Assembly (NCBI RefSeq): GCF_029892605.1
Contig: NZ_JARXWF010000019.1
Coordinates: 1 to 55,177, forward strand
Length of the DNA: 55,177 nucleotides
Direction of reading: 5' to 3'
Source of the DNA: Parabacteroides sp. PM6-13
GTDB taxonomy: Bacteria; Bacteroidota; Bacteroidia; Bacteroidales; Tannerellaceae
The position numbers and the translations under genes were made by a program. The notes under the pieces are model-generated. The model saw only the letters and a list, made by a program, of their open reading frames with translations, had not been told where the DNA came from and ran no database searches. Positions 48,498 through 55,177 of the stretch are shown here, piece after piece. How positions within the stretch are numbered: position 1 is the stretch's first letter; each line of letters begins with the position of its first letter.

Positions 48498-49496
48498 CTA
48501 TGGTCGGAAATCAGAAAGAGTAGTTGAAAGGCTTATCATCAGTGCCATGGCGGAGGGATGGTATTGAGCGACCGAGACACCGAGATCGAAATGACTGATC
48601 TTCACGCCGGCACCGGCCGAGAAACCGCCTAAGGTATTACCACTTTGCAACTTCATATCCATGCCTCGCTTGGGGTTATACCCCACACCTACCCAAAAAT
48701 TTTCAGAGGGAATAAAATCGACACCGAACACCAGGTGCTTAAAGAAAGTCTTTCCAAAACCATCATCCGCGTCATCGTCTGTTGTTTGATCGATAGACTT
48801 AAACTTCCAGCGGTTCAGGTATTGCCCGGTTATGGAGAAACGGAAAGGGGCATGAGGGAGTTTTTTGGAGATACCCAGCTGGATATCCCAGGGAATAGGT
48901 TGCCGCTCCTCTTCATAGGCTTTCACTTGGGCTCCGATATTCTTCAGGGCAAAGCCGAACGAGAATTCTTTCTCAGAATTATAATAGGTAAGACCGGCAT
49001 CGACAGCCAAGCCGAGCGACGTATATTCGGCAAAGGTAGAATAAAGCAGCTTCAACGAAAGACCACCCCGCCAGCGCTCCGAGAGGTCGTAGGCATAGAT
49101 GCCCTGCAAATTAATATCGCTACCCGACACACTGCCACCGGCTATATTCTCCGCGGAGTATTCACGGATATCGCCGTAGTGCAGAAACGACGCGCCAATA
49201 GCCCAGGCACCCCGTTCTTTATGCGCCTTCGCATAGAGCGCGCTACCGAGGTTGATATCCGAAATATAATTCATATAATTCAGGTTGACCATCCCGTCCA
49301 TTTCGCCCCCCAGTAAGCCCGGATTGTGAAAAGCCAACGAAGGATCGCGCTCGACCAGGGAAACCGATTGGCCGCCTAACGCGTTGATACGAGCCGACGC
49401 GGGGAAACGCAGGAAGCCGAATACCTCGTTACCGTTTTGAGCCTGCAGCCCCACCGAAAAAAGGATAATACCCAGGAGATATATAATTTTTTTCAT
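48498..49496 (-). CDS. porQ: Type IX secretion system protein PorQ
   Basis: The 332-residue outer-membrane beta-barrel has a cleavable signal (IILFSVGLQAQN). It then has the PorQ opening GFLRFPASARINALGGQSVSLVERDPSLAFHNPGLLG, which matches the family strongly, and barrel strands to the end (LDLGV, ALMISLSTTLSDF). PorQ belongs to the attachment complex of the type IX secretion system that anchors cargo at the cell surface. Its presence places the organism in Bacteroidetes. The other por genes are outside the window. A -7 box lies 22 bases upstream. Confidence 0.88.
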   Translation of the reverse strand: MKKIIYLLGIILFSVGLQAQNGNEVFGFLRFPASARINALGGQSVSLVERDPSLAFHNPGLLGGEMDGMVNLNYMNYISDINLGSALYAKAHKERGAWAIGASFLHYGDIREYSAENIAGGSVSGSDINLQGIYAYDLSERWRGGLSLKLLYSTFAEYTSLGLAVDAGLTYYNSEKEFSFGFALKNIGAQVKAYEEERQPIPWDIQLGISKKLPHAPFRFSITGQYLNRWKFKSIDQTTDDDADDGFGKTFFKHLVFGVDFIPSENFWVGVGYNPKRGMDMKLQSGNTLGGFSAGAGVKISHFDLGVSVAQYHPSAMALMISLSTTLSDFRP

Positions 49497-49518
49497 GTTT
49501 TCTTCAAGAAAATGAATT

Positions 49519-49526
49519 CAAAGATA
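49519..49526 (-). promoter_or_regulatory. Candidate -7 box of porQ
   Basis: On the minus strand TATCTTTG matches TAnnTTTG and gives a leader of about 18 bases to the ATG at 49496. Confidence 0.5.
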
Positions 49527-49712
49527 TAGTTTTTCAAAAAAAAGCCTTTTCTTTACCGCCGCAAAAATAGGAAGAGCAAAGAGGCTTTCTTATCTGAAAC
49601 GGAAAAATCCGCAAAAAGGTATATATAGACCCTCTTTTTTCTTTATAGCTTAAAAAAATGCTAAAAAGAGTTGGATTTTATTCGAAAAGTTCGGAGTATC
49701 CTATTTTATTAC

Positions 49713-49720
49713 TATTTTTG
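49713..49720 (+). promoter_or_regulatory. Candidate -7 box of tonB
   Basis: TATTTTTG matches TAnnTTTG, 54 bases before the ATG at 49775. TTC at 49690-49692 sits at the -33 position with 20-base spacing, a near match to TTG. Confidence 0.55.
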
Positions 49721-49774
49721 TAAATGGATTAGATCCATAAGAAGAAAAACACATTATTAATCATAAGTAAAAGT

Positions 49775-50467
49775 ATGGAAGTAAAAAAATCACCGAAAGC
49801 GGATCTGGAGGGCGGTAAAACACTAAGCATCCTTATGGGGCTGGTTGTTGCGCTTGCTTGCCTGTTCGTAGGTTTCGAATGGGGAACCCGCGATATCCAG
49901 ATAGCAACTGCAAGTGAAGGTGTCGCTGACATCGTTGCAGAAGAAGAAATAGAGATCACACGTCCGGAGGAACTACCTCCCCCTCCCCCACCCCCACCAG
50001 TACAGGCTGCTCCTGAATTGTTGAACGTGGTAGAAGACGACGTGGAACTGGAACAACAAGAGATCTTATCTACAGAAGACGACCAGTCGGCTGCCCAGGT
50101 TGAGACCTATGTTGCTCCGACAGTAGTAGAAGAAGAAGAGGAATCAGACAATCAGATCTTTACCGTAGTAGAAAAGATGCCTTCTTTCCCTGGTGGTGAT
50201 GCTGCACTTTTGAAGTTTGTGAATAGCTCCATCAAGTATCCGGTAATCGCACAGGAAAATGGTATCCAGGGTCGCGTAGTTATCTCCTTCGTGGTAAATC
50301 GTGACGGTTCGGTAGTAGACGCGGAGATCGTTCGTGGACAGGACCCTTCTTTGGACAAAGAAGCCTTGCGCGTGATCGGCACCATGCCTAAATGGTCACC
50401 AGGTGAGCAACGCGGAAAACCGGTTCGTGTAAAATACACCATGCCAATCCAGTTCCGTTTACAGTAA
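49775..50467 (+). CDS. tonB: TonB-family energy transducer
   Basis: The 230-residue protein has one N-terminal inner-membrane helix (LMGLVVALACLFVGFEW), a proline run after RPEEL (about 70-80), an acidic linker, and a C-terminal TonB domain. That domain has the Bacteroidetes pattern EKMPSFPGGDAALLKFVNSS, GRVVISFVVNRDGSV and MPKWSPGEQRGKPV. TonB carries energy from the ExbB/ExbD proton channel to outer-membrane receptors such as the one at 25733. ExbB/ExbD genes lie 2 kb downstream (52651-54940). An intrinsic terminator follows. Confidence 0.95.
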   Translation: MEVKKSPKADLEGGKTLSILMGLVVALACLFVGFEWGTRDIQIATASEGVADIVAEEEIEITRPEELPPPPPPPPVQAAPELLNVVEDDVELEQQEILSTEDDQSAAQVETYVAPTVVEEEEESDNQIFTVVEKMPSFPGGDAALLKFVNSSIKYPVIAQENGIQGRVVISFVVNRDGSVVDAEIVRGQDPSLDKEALRVIGTMPKWSPGEQRGKPVRVKYTMPIQFRLQ

Positions 50468-50490
50468 GAACGGTCGATACAAATGAATAG

Positions 50491-50522
50491 AAAAAAAAGG
50501 CTGTGTACGCAGCCTTTTTTTA
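50491..50522 (+). terminator. Intrinsic terminator of tonB
   Basis: AAAGGCTG and CAGCCTTT pair around a short loop (about 50497-50517), with A-rich flank before and a TTTTTT tract after. It ends transcription before the polyprenyl synthase start at 50544. Confidence 0.8.
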
Positions 50523-50543
50523 TTTTACAAAAAACAAGAAACC

Positions 50544-51518
50544 ATGTTATCCTTTCAGCAAATTCTCGAACGAATCGAATCGGAAATCAGCCGATTATCC
50601 CTCGACTATCCACCCAAAAGCCTGTATGACCCCATCGAGTATATCCTCTCACTGGGCGGCAAACGCATCCGGCCCGCCTTGGCACTCATCGCCTGCAACA
50701 TGTACAGCGACAACCTGGACACGGTCATCAATCCGGCGTTAGGCATAGAGGTATTTCATAACTTCACGCTATTGCACGACGACCTGATGGACGAAGCAGA
50801 TGTGCGACGCAACAAACCGACGGTCCACAAAAAATGGAACGCGAACGCCGCCATTCTCTCGGGTGACGCGATGCTGATTGTAGCCTACCGCCTGATAGCC
50901 GAAACAGAGGCATCCCACCTGAAAGAGGTATTGGATCTTTTCACACAAACAGCGGCGGAGATATGCGGCGGACAGCAGTATGATATGGAATTTGAATCGC
51001 GCATGGATGTGACAGAGGAGGAATACCTGGAGATGATTCGCCTGAAAACAGCCGTATTGTTGGCCTGCAGCTTGAAAACAGGCGCTATACTGGGTGGCGC
51101 GTCTAAAGAAGACGCGGATCACCTCTATGCCTTTGGCGTGAACATCGGCCTGGCTTTCCAATTACAAGACGATTTATTAGATGTATATGGCGACCCCAAA
51201 ACATTCGGCAAGAATATAGGCGGGGATATTCTCTGCAACAAAAAGACCTTTATCTTGATCAACGCCTTGAAGCGCGCCAATGAGGATCAACGGAAAACGC
51301 TTACGGAATGGATCGCTCGAACGGAGTATGACGCGCAGGAAAAGATCGCGCTGTTTACCTATATATATAATGAGTTAAACTTAAAACAACTGGTAACGGC
51401 AAAAATGCAGACGTATTACCAAGCGGCTATCGCCCATCTGGACGCGCTGCAGGTGGCACCTGAGCGGCGGGAGGTATTGATAGAGGTGTGCAACCAATTA
51501 CTTTACCGCCAATCATGA
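50544..51518 (+). CDS. Short-chain polyprenyl diphosphate synthase
   Basis: The 324-residue cytosolic enzyme condenses IPP with allylic diphosphates. Both aspartate-rich motifs are present: DDLMD (about 79-83) in LLHDDLMDEADVRR and DDLLD in FQLQDDLLDVYGD. An aromatic residue, Phe74, sits five positions before the first Asp, which in this family limits products to about C15-C20, so FPP or GGPP is likelier than octaprenyl (inference from the family rule). It starts 22 bases after the tonB terminator and its stop overlaps the TatD start as ATGA (51515-51518). Confidence 0.9.
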   Translation: MLSFQQILERIESEISRLSLDYPPKSLYDPIEYILSLGGKRIRPALALIACNMYSDNLDTVINPALGIEVFHNFTLLHDDLMDEADVRRNKPTVHKKWNANAAILSGDAMLIVAYRLIAETEASHLKEVLDLFTQTAAEICGGQQYDMEFESRMDVTEEEYLEMIRLKTAVLLACSLKTGAILGGASKEDADHLYAFGVNIGLAFQLQDDLLDVYGDPKTFGKNIGGDILCNKKTFILINALKRANEDQRKTLTEWIARTEYDAQEKIALFTYIYNELNLKQLVTAKMQTYYQAAIAHLDALQVAPERREVLIEVCNQLLYRQS

Positions 51519-52297
51519 CCCAAGGATTGATCGATACGCATTGCCATTTATACCTGGAAGAGTTCGATTCGGATCGCGAAGAGGCGATTATTCGGGCGAA
51601 GGAATCGGGTATAGAGGCGCTATTATTACCCAATGTCGATACGGAGACGATCGACCGGATGCTGGATCTGGCGGATCAACATCCGGACTTCGCCTTTCCG
51701 ATGATGGGACTACACCCAACGAGTGTGGATGGCGACTATGCCAAAAACCTGGCGAAAACAGAGTCAGCATGGGCAAAGCGATCCTATTGCGGCGTGGGCG
51801 AAATAGGCATCGACCTGTATTGGGACAAGAGCTGGCTGAAGGAGCAAAAGATCGTGTTTGAAGAACAATTGCGATGGAGCATCGACAAAGGACTGCCTGT
51901 AGCGATTCATACGCGGGATGCCTTTCCGGAGGTGTTCGACAGCATCCATAAGGTAGGAGCCAACAAGCTAACGGGTGTATTCCATAGTTTCAGCGGAAAC
52001 GAGGAGGAGTTGGAAGAGATAAAAAAAATGCCGGGCTTCCTGATCGGAATCAACGGCGTGATCACCTTCAAAAATTCACGCTTGAGCGAAGTGATTATAC
52101 AGACATCAATCGACCATATTCTGCTCGAAACAGACGCTCCCTATCTTGCGCCGGTGCCCTATCGGGGGAAACGAAACGAGCCGCTCTATCTTTGGAAAAC
52201 GGCTGATAAGATCGCCTCGGTATATGGGATAACACTGGAAGAAGTCATTAAAAAGACTCAAAAAAACGCATTAAATTTGTTTAGAAATATTAATTAA
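51515..52297 (+). CDS. tatD: TatD-family metal-dependent hydrolase/DNase
   Basis: From the ATG at 51515 the 260-residue protein has the TIM-barrel amidohydrolase motifs: IDTHCHLY (metal His pair), VGEIGIDLYWDKS (metal Glu), PVAIHTRDA, GVFHSFSGN and LLETDAPYLAP (metal Asp). TatD enzymes are 3'-5' exonucleases or DNases in the cytosol. The first ATG of the longer frame (51488) would overlap the synthase far more, so the ATGA-coupled start is preferred. Confidence 0.9.
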   Translation: MTQGLIDTHCHLYLEEFDSDREEAIIRAKESGIEALLLPNVDTETIDRMLDLADQHPDFAFPMMGLHPTSVDGDYAKNLAKTESAWAKRSYCGVGEIGIDLYWDKSWLKEQKIVFEEQLRWSIDKGLPVAIHTRDAFPEVFDSIHKVGANKLTGVFHSFSGNEEELEEIKKMPGFLIGINGVITFKNSRLSEVIIQTSIDHILLETDAPYLAPVPYRGKRNEPLYLWKTADKIASVYGITLEEVIKKTQKNALNLFRNIN

Positions 52298-52394
52298 GGA
52301 TGTATAGATGTAACTTTTTACGAGAATATCCGATTTTATTGCTTGGAATCGATGTTTATGTCGCGCAAAAACTTTAGATTTGTGCGCTGAAACA

Positions 52395-52423
52395 TTTGCA
52401 AATGCGATTTTTTTCGTATTTTG
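52395..52423 (+). promoter_or_regulatory. Promoter-like pair before tRNA-Ser
   Basis: TTTG at 52395-52398 and TATTTTG at 52417-52423 with an 18-base spacer resemble the Bacteroidetes -33/-7 pair, 28 bases before the tRNA. The -7 box is one base shorter than consensus. Confidence 0.45.
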
Positions 52424-52451
52424 CGCTCGTTTTAGAAGGATATGAGACATT

Positions 52452-52539
52452 GGAGAGATGCTCGAGTGGTTGAAGAGGCACGCCTGGAAAGCGTGTATAC
52501 GCCTAAAGTGTATCGCGGGTTCGAATCCCGCTCTCTCCG
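52452..52539 (+). tRNA. tRNA-Ser (anticodon GGA)
   Basis: GGAGAGA (52452-52458) pairs with TCTCTCC (52532-52538), discriminator G at 52539. The anticodon stem CACGC/GCGTG encloses CTGGAAA with anticodon GGA, a long variable arm typical of class II tRNAs follows, and the T-loop GGGTTCGAATCCC is present. CCA is not encoded. It reads UCC and UCU. Confidence 0.96.
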
Positions 52540-52650
52540 CGAAAAGAGAGAAATATACCATGACGCTATTTATATACCATGATAAGGATCAATCAATAAG
52601 AAACTTAAAATATAAAAAGAGAATTATTAATCTTAAAAATTGAACACACA

Positions 52651-53379
52651 ATGAAAAAGTTATTTGCAAAAGCATTCTTGGGTTTGTGCGCCCTTGGAAC
52701 CTCTACAGTCGCATTCGCGCAGGAAGCCGTTGTTGAAGGTGGTATGCACCAAGCGTTAAAAACTAAATTTATCGAGGGTGGTGCCGACTTTATGAGTTTG
52801 GTAGCTATCACGTTGATCTTAGGTTTGGCCTTCTGTTTGGAAAGAATTATCTATCTGAATCTGGCTGACACAAACGCAGACAAATTATTACAAGAATTAG
52901 AAGAAGCACTGGACAAAGGTGACGTAGAAGGCGCTAAATCAATCGCTCGCGACACAAGAGGTCCGATCGCTTCTATCGCATATCAAGGCTTGATGAGAAT
53001 CGACCAAGGTATTGATGTAGTTGAAAAATCAGTTGTTTCTTACGGAGGTGTTCAGAGCGGTCTGCTCGAAAAGAACCTCTCTTGGGTTACCCTGTTTATC
53101 GCTATGGCTCCGTCATTAGGGTTCTTGGGAACAGTAGTAGGGATGATCATGGCGTTCGACAAAATCGAACAAGTAGGTGATATCAGCCCGACGGTTGTTG
53201 CCGGTGGTATGAAAGTGGCTTTGATCACAACAGTAGGTGGTCTTGTGGTTGCTTTGATCCTGCAGGTATTCTATAACTATTTGTTAAGCAAAGTAGAAGG
53301 CATCCTGAACAAAATGGAAGACGCTTCTATCACATTGCTTGATATGGTTATTAAATACAACCTTAAATTCAAAAAATAA
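52651..53379 (+). CDS. exbB: ExbB/TolQ-family proton channel protein
   Basis: The 242-residue protein has a signal-like start (ALGTSTVAFAQE) and then the MotA/TolQ/ExbB core with three membrane helices. The conserved stretch is LSWVTLFIAMAPSLGFLGTVVGMIMAF followed by ISPTVVAGGMKVALITTVGGLVVAL. It forms the inner-membrane proton channel that powers TonB. It is followed at 8 bases by a membrane protein and then two ExbD genes, an operon order common in Bacteroidetes. Direct repeats TATACCATGA at 52554 and 52573 lie in its leader. Confidence 0.93.
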   Translation: MKKLFAKAFLGLCALGTSTVAFAQEAVVEGGMHQALKTKFIEGGADFMSLVAITLILGLAFCLERIIYLNLADTNADKLLQELEEALDKGDVEGAKSIARDTRGPIASIAYQGLMRIDQGIDVVEKSVVSYGGVQSGLLEKNLSWVTLFIAMAPSLGFLGTVVGMIMAFDKIEQVGDISPTVVAGGMKVALITTVGGLVVALILQVFYNYLLSKVEGILNKMEDASITLLDMVIKYNLKFKK

Positions 53380-53387
53380 TTACGATT

Positions 53388-53861
53388 ATGGCAGTTACTA
53401 AAATTAGAAAAATATCCAGTTGGACACTGATCGTTTCAGTAGTGATCAGTGTAGCCGTACTGCTAGCCTTCTTCCTGGGAGGGATAGTAGACCCGGCTGC
53501 TGAGATGAAAGAACCTATTTATACAGGCTTGCTGTTGAATTGGATCTATGTCATCTTTGCCATTACAGCCGTTAGTACACTTATTTTTGCCCTCTGGCAG
53601 TTTATCAGCATGTTCAAAACAAATCCCAAAGGCGCTATGCTGGGATTGGGTGCTTTGGTATTATTTGCCGGTTTGATGATCGTATGTTATATGATCGGTG
53701 ACGGAACTCCGTTACCTCTGGTAAGTGCAGACACAGCTAAATACAATATTCCGATGTGGCTGAAGGTTACAGACATGTGGATCTATTCTATCTACGCTTT
53801 AGTTGCCCTATTGATCCTTGCGATTGTGTGGGGAAGCTTGAAGAAAATTTTTGGCAAATAA
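53388..53861 (+). CDS. Four-helix membrane protein between ExbB and ExbD
   Basis: The 157-residue protein has four predicted membrane helices: IVSVVISVAVLLAFFLGGIV, WIYVIFAITAVSTLIFALW, LGLGALVLFAGLMIVCYMI and WIYSIYALVALLILAIVWGS. I do not know a named function. A gene of this type regularly sits between exbB and exbD in Bacteroidales, so an accessory part of the proton channel complex is likely (context only). Spacing is 8 bases from exbB and 24 bases to exbD. Confidence 0.8.
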   Translation: MAVTKIRKISSWTLIVSVVISVAVLLAFFLGGIVDPAAEMKEPIYTGLLLNWIYVIFAITAVSTLIFALWQFISMFKTNPKGAMLGLGALVLFAGLMIVCYMIGDGTPLPLVSADTAKYNIPMWLKVTDMWIYSIYALVALLILAIVWGSLKKIFGK

Positions 53862-53885
53862 TAAACGACTTTAGAATAAGAGAAC

Positions 53886-54473
53886 ATGGGAAAAAAAAGA
53901 AAGACACCAGGAATCAATGGTTCTTCTTCTGCTGACATTGCTTTCATGTTGCTTATCTTCTTCCTTATTACCACCTCAATGGATACGGACCAAGGGTTAG
54001 CACGGCGCTTGCCGCAGCCACCTCAGAAGGACCAAGAGAAAGAAGATATGGATATCAAGAAAAGAAATCTAATGGTTGTGATGATCAACAGCAGCAACCA
54101 GATTTTGGCTAACAACGAGCATATTGATATCTCCCAGCTGAAAGATATGGTAAAGGAGTTCATTGAGAATCCATATAATGACGAACATAAACCCGAAAAG
54201 TTGGAAGAGGATATTCCTTTCTTCGGAACCATGATGATAACGAAAAACCACGTGATCTCCTTGCAGAATGACCGTGGTACGGAATATCAGGCATACATCA
54301 ATGTGCAGAACGAATTGGCAAGAGCCTACAACGAACTGCGTGACGATGTATCCAAGAAGAAATTCGGGAAAGTATATGTTGATTTAGATGAAGAACAACA
54401 GGATGCTGTGCGTAAGATCTATCCGCAAAAGATATCTGAAGCAGAACCTAAAAATTATGGAGGGACGAAGTAA
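53886..54473 (+). CDS. exbD: ExbD/TolR-family protein, copy 1
   Basis: The 195-residue protein has one N-terminal membrane helix with the proton-carrying Asp (SSSADIAFMLLIFFLITTSM), followed by MDTDQGLARRLPQPP and a periplasmic domain. It works with ExbB to use the proton gradient for TonB. Its stop overlaps the next start by one base (TAATG at 54471-54475), so the two ExbD proteins are made together. Confidence 0.92.
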   Translation: MGKKRKTPGINGSSSADIAFMLLIFFLITTSMDTDQGLARRLPQPPQKDQEKEDMDIKKRNLMVVMINSSNQILANNEHIDISQLKDMVKEFIENPYNDEHKPEKLEEDIPFFGTMMITKNHVISLQNDRGTEYQAYINVQNELARAYNELRDDVSKKKFGKVYVDLDEEQQDAVRKIYPQKISEAEPKNYGGTK

Positions 54474-54940
54474 TGGGAAAATTTAATAAATCGGGCGGAC
54501 GTGAGATGCCTGAATTGAATACATCATCATTGCCTGACTTGGTATTCGCCTTCTTGTTCTTTATCATGATGGTAACCTCTATGCGTGAAGTAACATTGAA
54601 AGTAGTCTTCCGCGCACCTCAGGCAACTGAGTTGCAGAAGTTAGAGAAAAAGTCTTTGGTAACCTTCCTGTATGTAGGAGAACCGACGACTGAGCACCGC
54701 GCACAAATGGGTACTGCTACTCGTTTGCAGCTGAATGACAACTTCGCTGAAATCTCTGAGATTCAAGACTACATTGCGCAGGAGAAATCAAGTATGAAAG
54801 AAGAAGACGCACCGTTTATGACGGTATCTATCAAGGCGGATAAAGAAACCAAGATGGGTATTATCACCGACGTGAAGCAGGCGCTTCGTGAAGCGTATGC
54901 ATTGAAGATTAGCTATTCTGCTCGTACTGCCGGATCCTAA
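54473..54940 (+). CDS. ExbD/TolR-family protein, copy 2
   Basis: The 155-residue second ExbD has the helix SSLPDLVFAFLFFIMMVTSM with the key Asp, then REVTLKVVFRAPQATELQKLEKKS and a short periplasmic domain. Two unlike ExbD copies are usual in Bacteroidetes TonB systems and probably form mixed assemblies. It ends the operon; a terminator follows after 23 bases. Confidence 0.92.
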   Translation: MGKFNKSGGREMPELNTSSLPDLVFAFLFFIMMVTSMREVTLKVVFRAPQATELQKLEKKSLVTFLYVGEPTTEHRAQMGTATRLQLNDNFAEISEIQDYIAQEKSSMKEEDAPFMTVSIKADKETKMGIITDVKQALREAYALKISYSARTAGS

Positions 54941-54963
54941 TCGGAAACATAACACATAAGGAA

Positions 54964-54997
54964 GAAGGGCGAAACCGTTTGGTTTCGCCCTTCTTTT
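54964..54997 (+). terminator. Intrinsic terminator of the exbB-exbD operon
   Basis: GAAGGGCGAAACC (54964-54976) pairs perfectly with GGTTTCGCCCTTC (54981-54993) across a GTTT loop, followed by TTTT. A strong rho-independent terminator. Confidence 0.92.
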
Positions 54998-55041
54998 GTT
55001 TATTCAAATCCTTACAAAATTTGAAAGATTGGAAGGTGCTA

Positions 55042-55177
55042 AAGTCCGGAAGGACTTATACTTGGATAATAAGTAGAGTAAGCGCGGTCTCTTGAGACCC
55101 AGCGCTTACTCTGGGTTGTACAAAATCCTTCCTTGACACTTCAGTTATGGAGTTTAATCCATATTGGTGTAGTTTTA
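55042..55177. repeat. Cluster of hairpins at the right edge
   Basis: AAGTCC-GGAA-GGACTT (55042-55057) forms a short hairpin with a GNRA-type loop. AGAGTAAGCGC (55075-55085) pairs with GCGCTTACTCT (55102-55112), enclosing GGTCTC/GAGACC, a long near-perfect stem. TATGGA (55146-55151) and TCCATA (55158-55163) follow. No coding potential seen. It could be a palindromic repeat, the leader of a gene beyond the window, or a small RNA. Confidence 0.5.

Noticed and set aside
1-55177. CRISPR array
   Set aside because: The short repeats (ATTGATA, CTTTAAGGA and the ~97-base palindromes) have no regular unique spacers, and there are no cas genes.

Overview
The window looks like chromosome from a Bacteroidales bacterium, most likely a Parabacteroides-type gut commensal (the genus is my inference). 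The pointers are two NVEALA-family exported peptides, BF3164-like and 6-bladed beta-propeller lipoproteins, a PorQ protein of the type IX secretion system, a TonB/ExbB/ExbD set with two ExbD copies, an outer-membrane receptor of the OMP_b-brl_3 type, and repeated promoter-like TAnnTTTG boxes typical of Bacteroidetes sigma-ABfr.

Region 1 (1-9607) is a surface and secretion locus. It holds a propeller lipoprotein cut by the window edge, a two-pass membrane winged-helix regulator divergent from an NVEALA peptide, a thioredoxin-like/DUF1573 lipoprotein, a palindromic repeat pair, a structured gap, a second NVEALA peptide, two more propeller lipoproteins, a truncated and an intact transglutaminase-like lipoprotein, and a signal peptidase I. 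Region 2 (9673-17047) holds an O-antigen-ligase-like/TPR membrane protein, a TPR-AraC regulator, a GH106-type rhamnosidase and a small helical protein.

Region 3 (17024-25439, minus strand) is an eight-gene operon for an exported acyl product: acyltransferase, ketosynthase, acyl carrier protein, MMPL exporter, FAD oxidoreductase, LolA-like carrier and two hot-dog dehydratases. It resembles aryl-polyene/flexirubin loci but has no ketoreductase, starter-unit ligase or ammonia-lyase. A divergent TonB-dependent receptor (25733-28219) follows and ends at a strong terminator.

Region 4 (28615-42678, minus strand) is the most striking part: a tightly packed seven-gene, visibly AT-rich defence operon. 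Four genes match the core of BREX type 4 (BrxP PAPS-reductase/Fe-S protein, BrxC ATPase, PglZ phosphatase, a short BrxL). They are preceded by an unrecognised 821-aa protein with a duplicated N-terminal module, and followed by a 67-aa double-CxxC protein and an IscS/NifS-type cysteine desulfurase. There is no PglX methyltransferase. A sulfur donor plus an ATP-pyrophosphatase/Fe-S enzyme suggests sulfur-based DNA modification as the self mark, analogous to DndA/DndC or SspA/SspD. Just upstream lie a broken XRE regulator, a decayed IS4-type transposase and another decayed ORF, so the island is probably acquired.

Region 5 (43656-55177) is mostly housekeeping: gcvT, pepT, a PurF paralogue whose glutaminase site has been lost, a RelE/ParE-like toxin-antitoxin pair, porQ, tonB, a short-chain polyprenyl synthase coupled to tatD, tRNA-Ser(GGA), and exbB/membrane protein/exbD/exbD with a terminator. 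Hairpins fill the right end.
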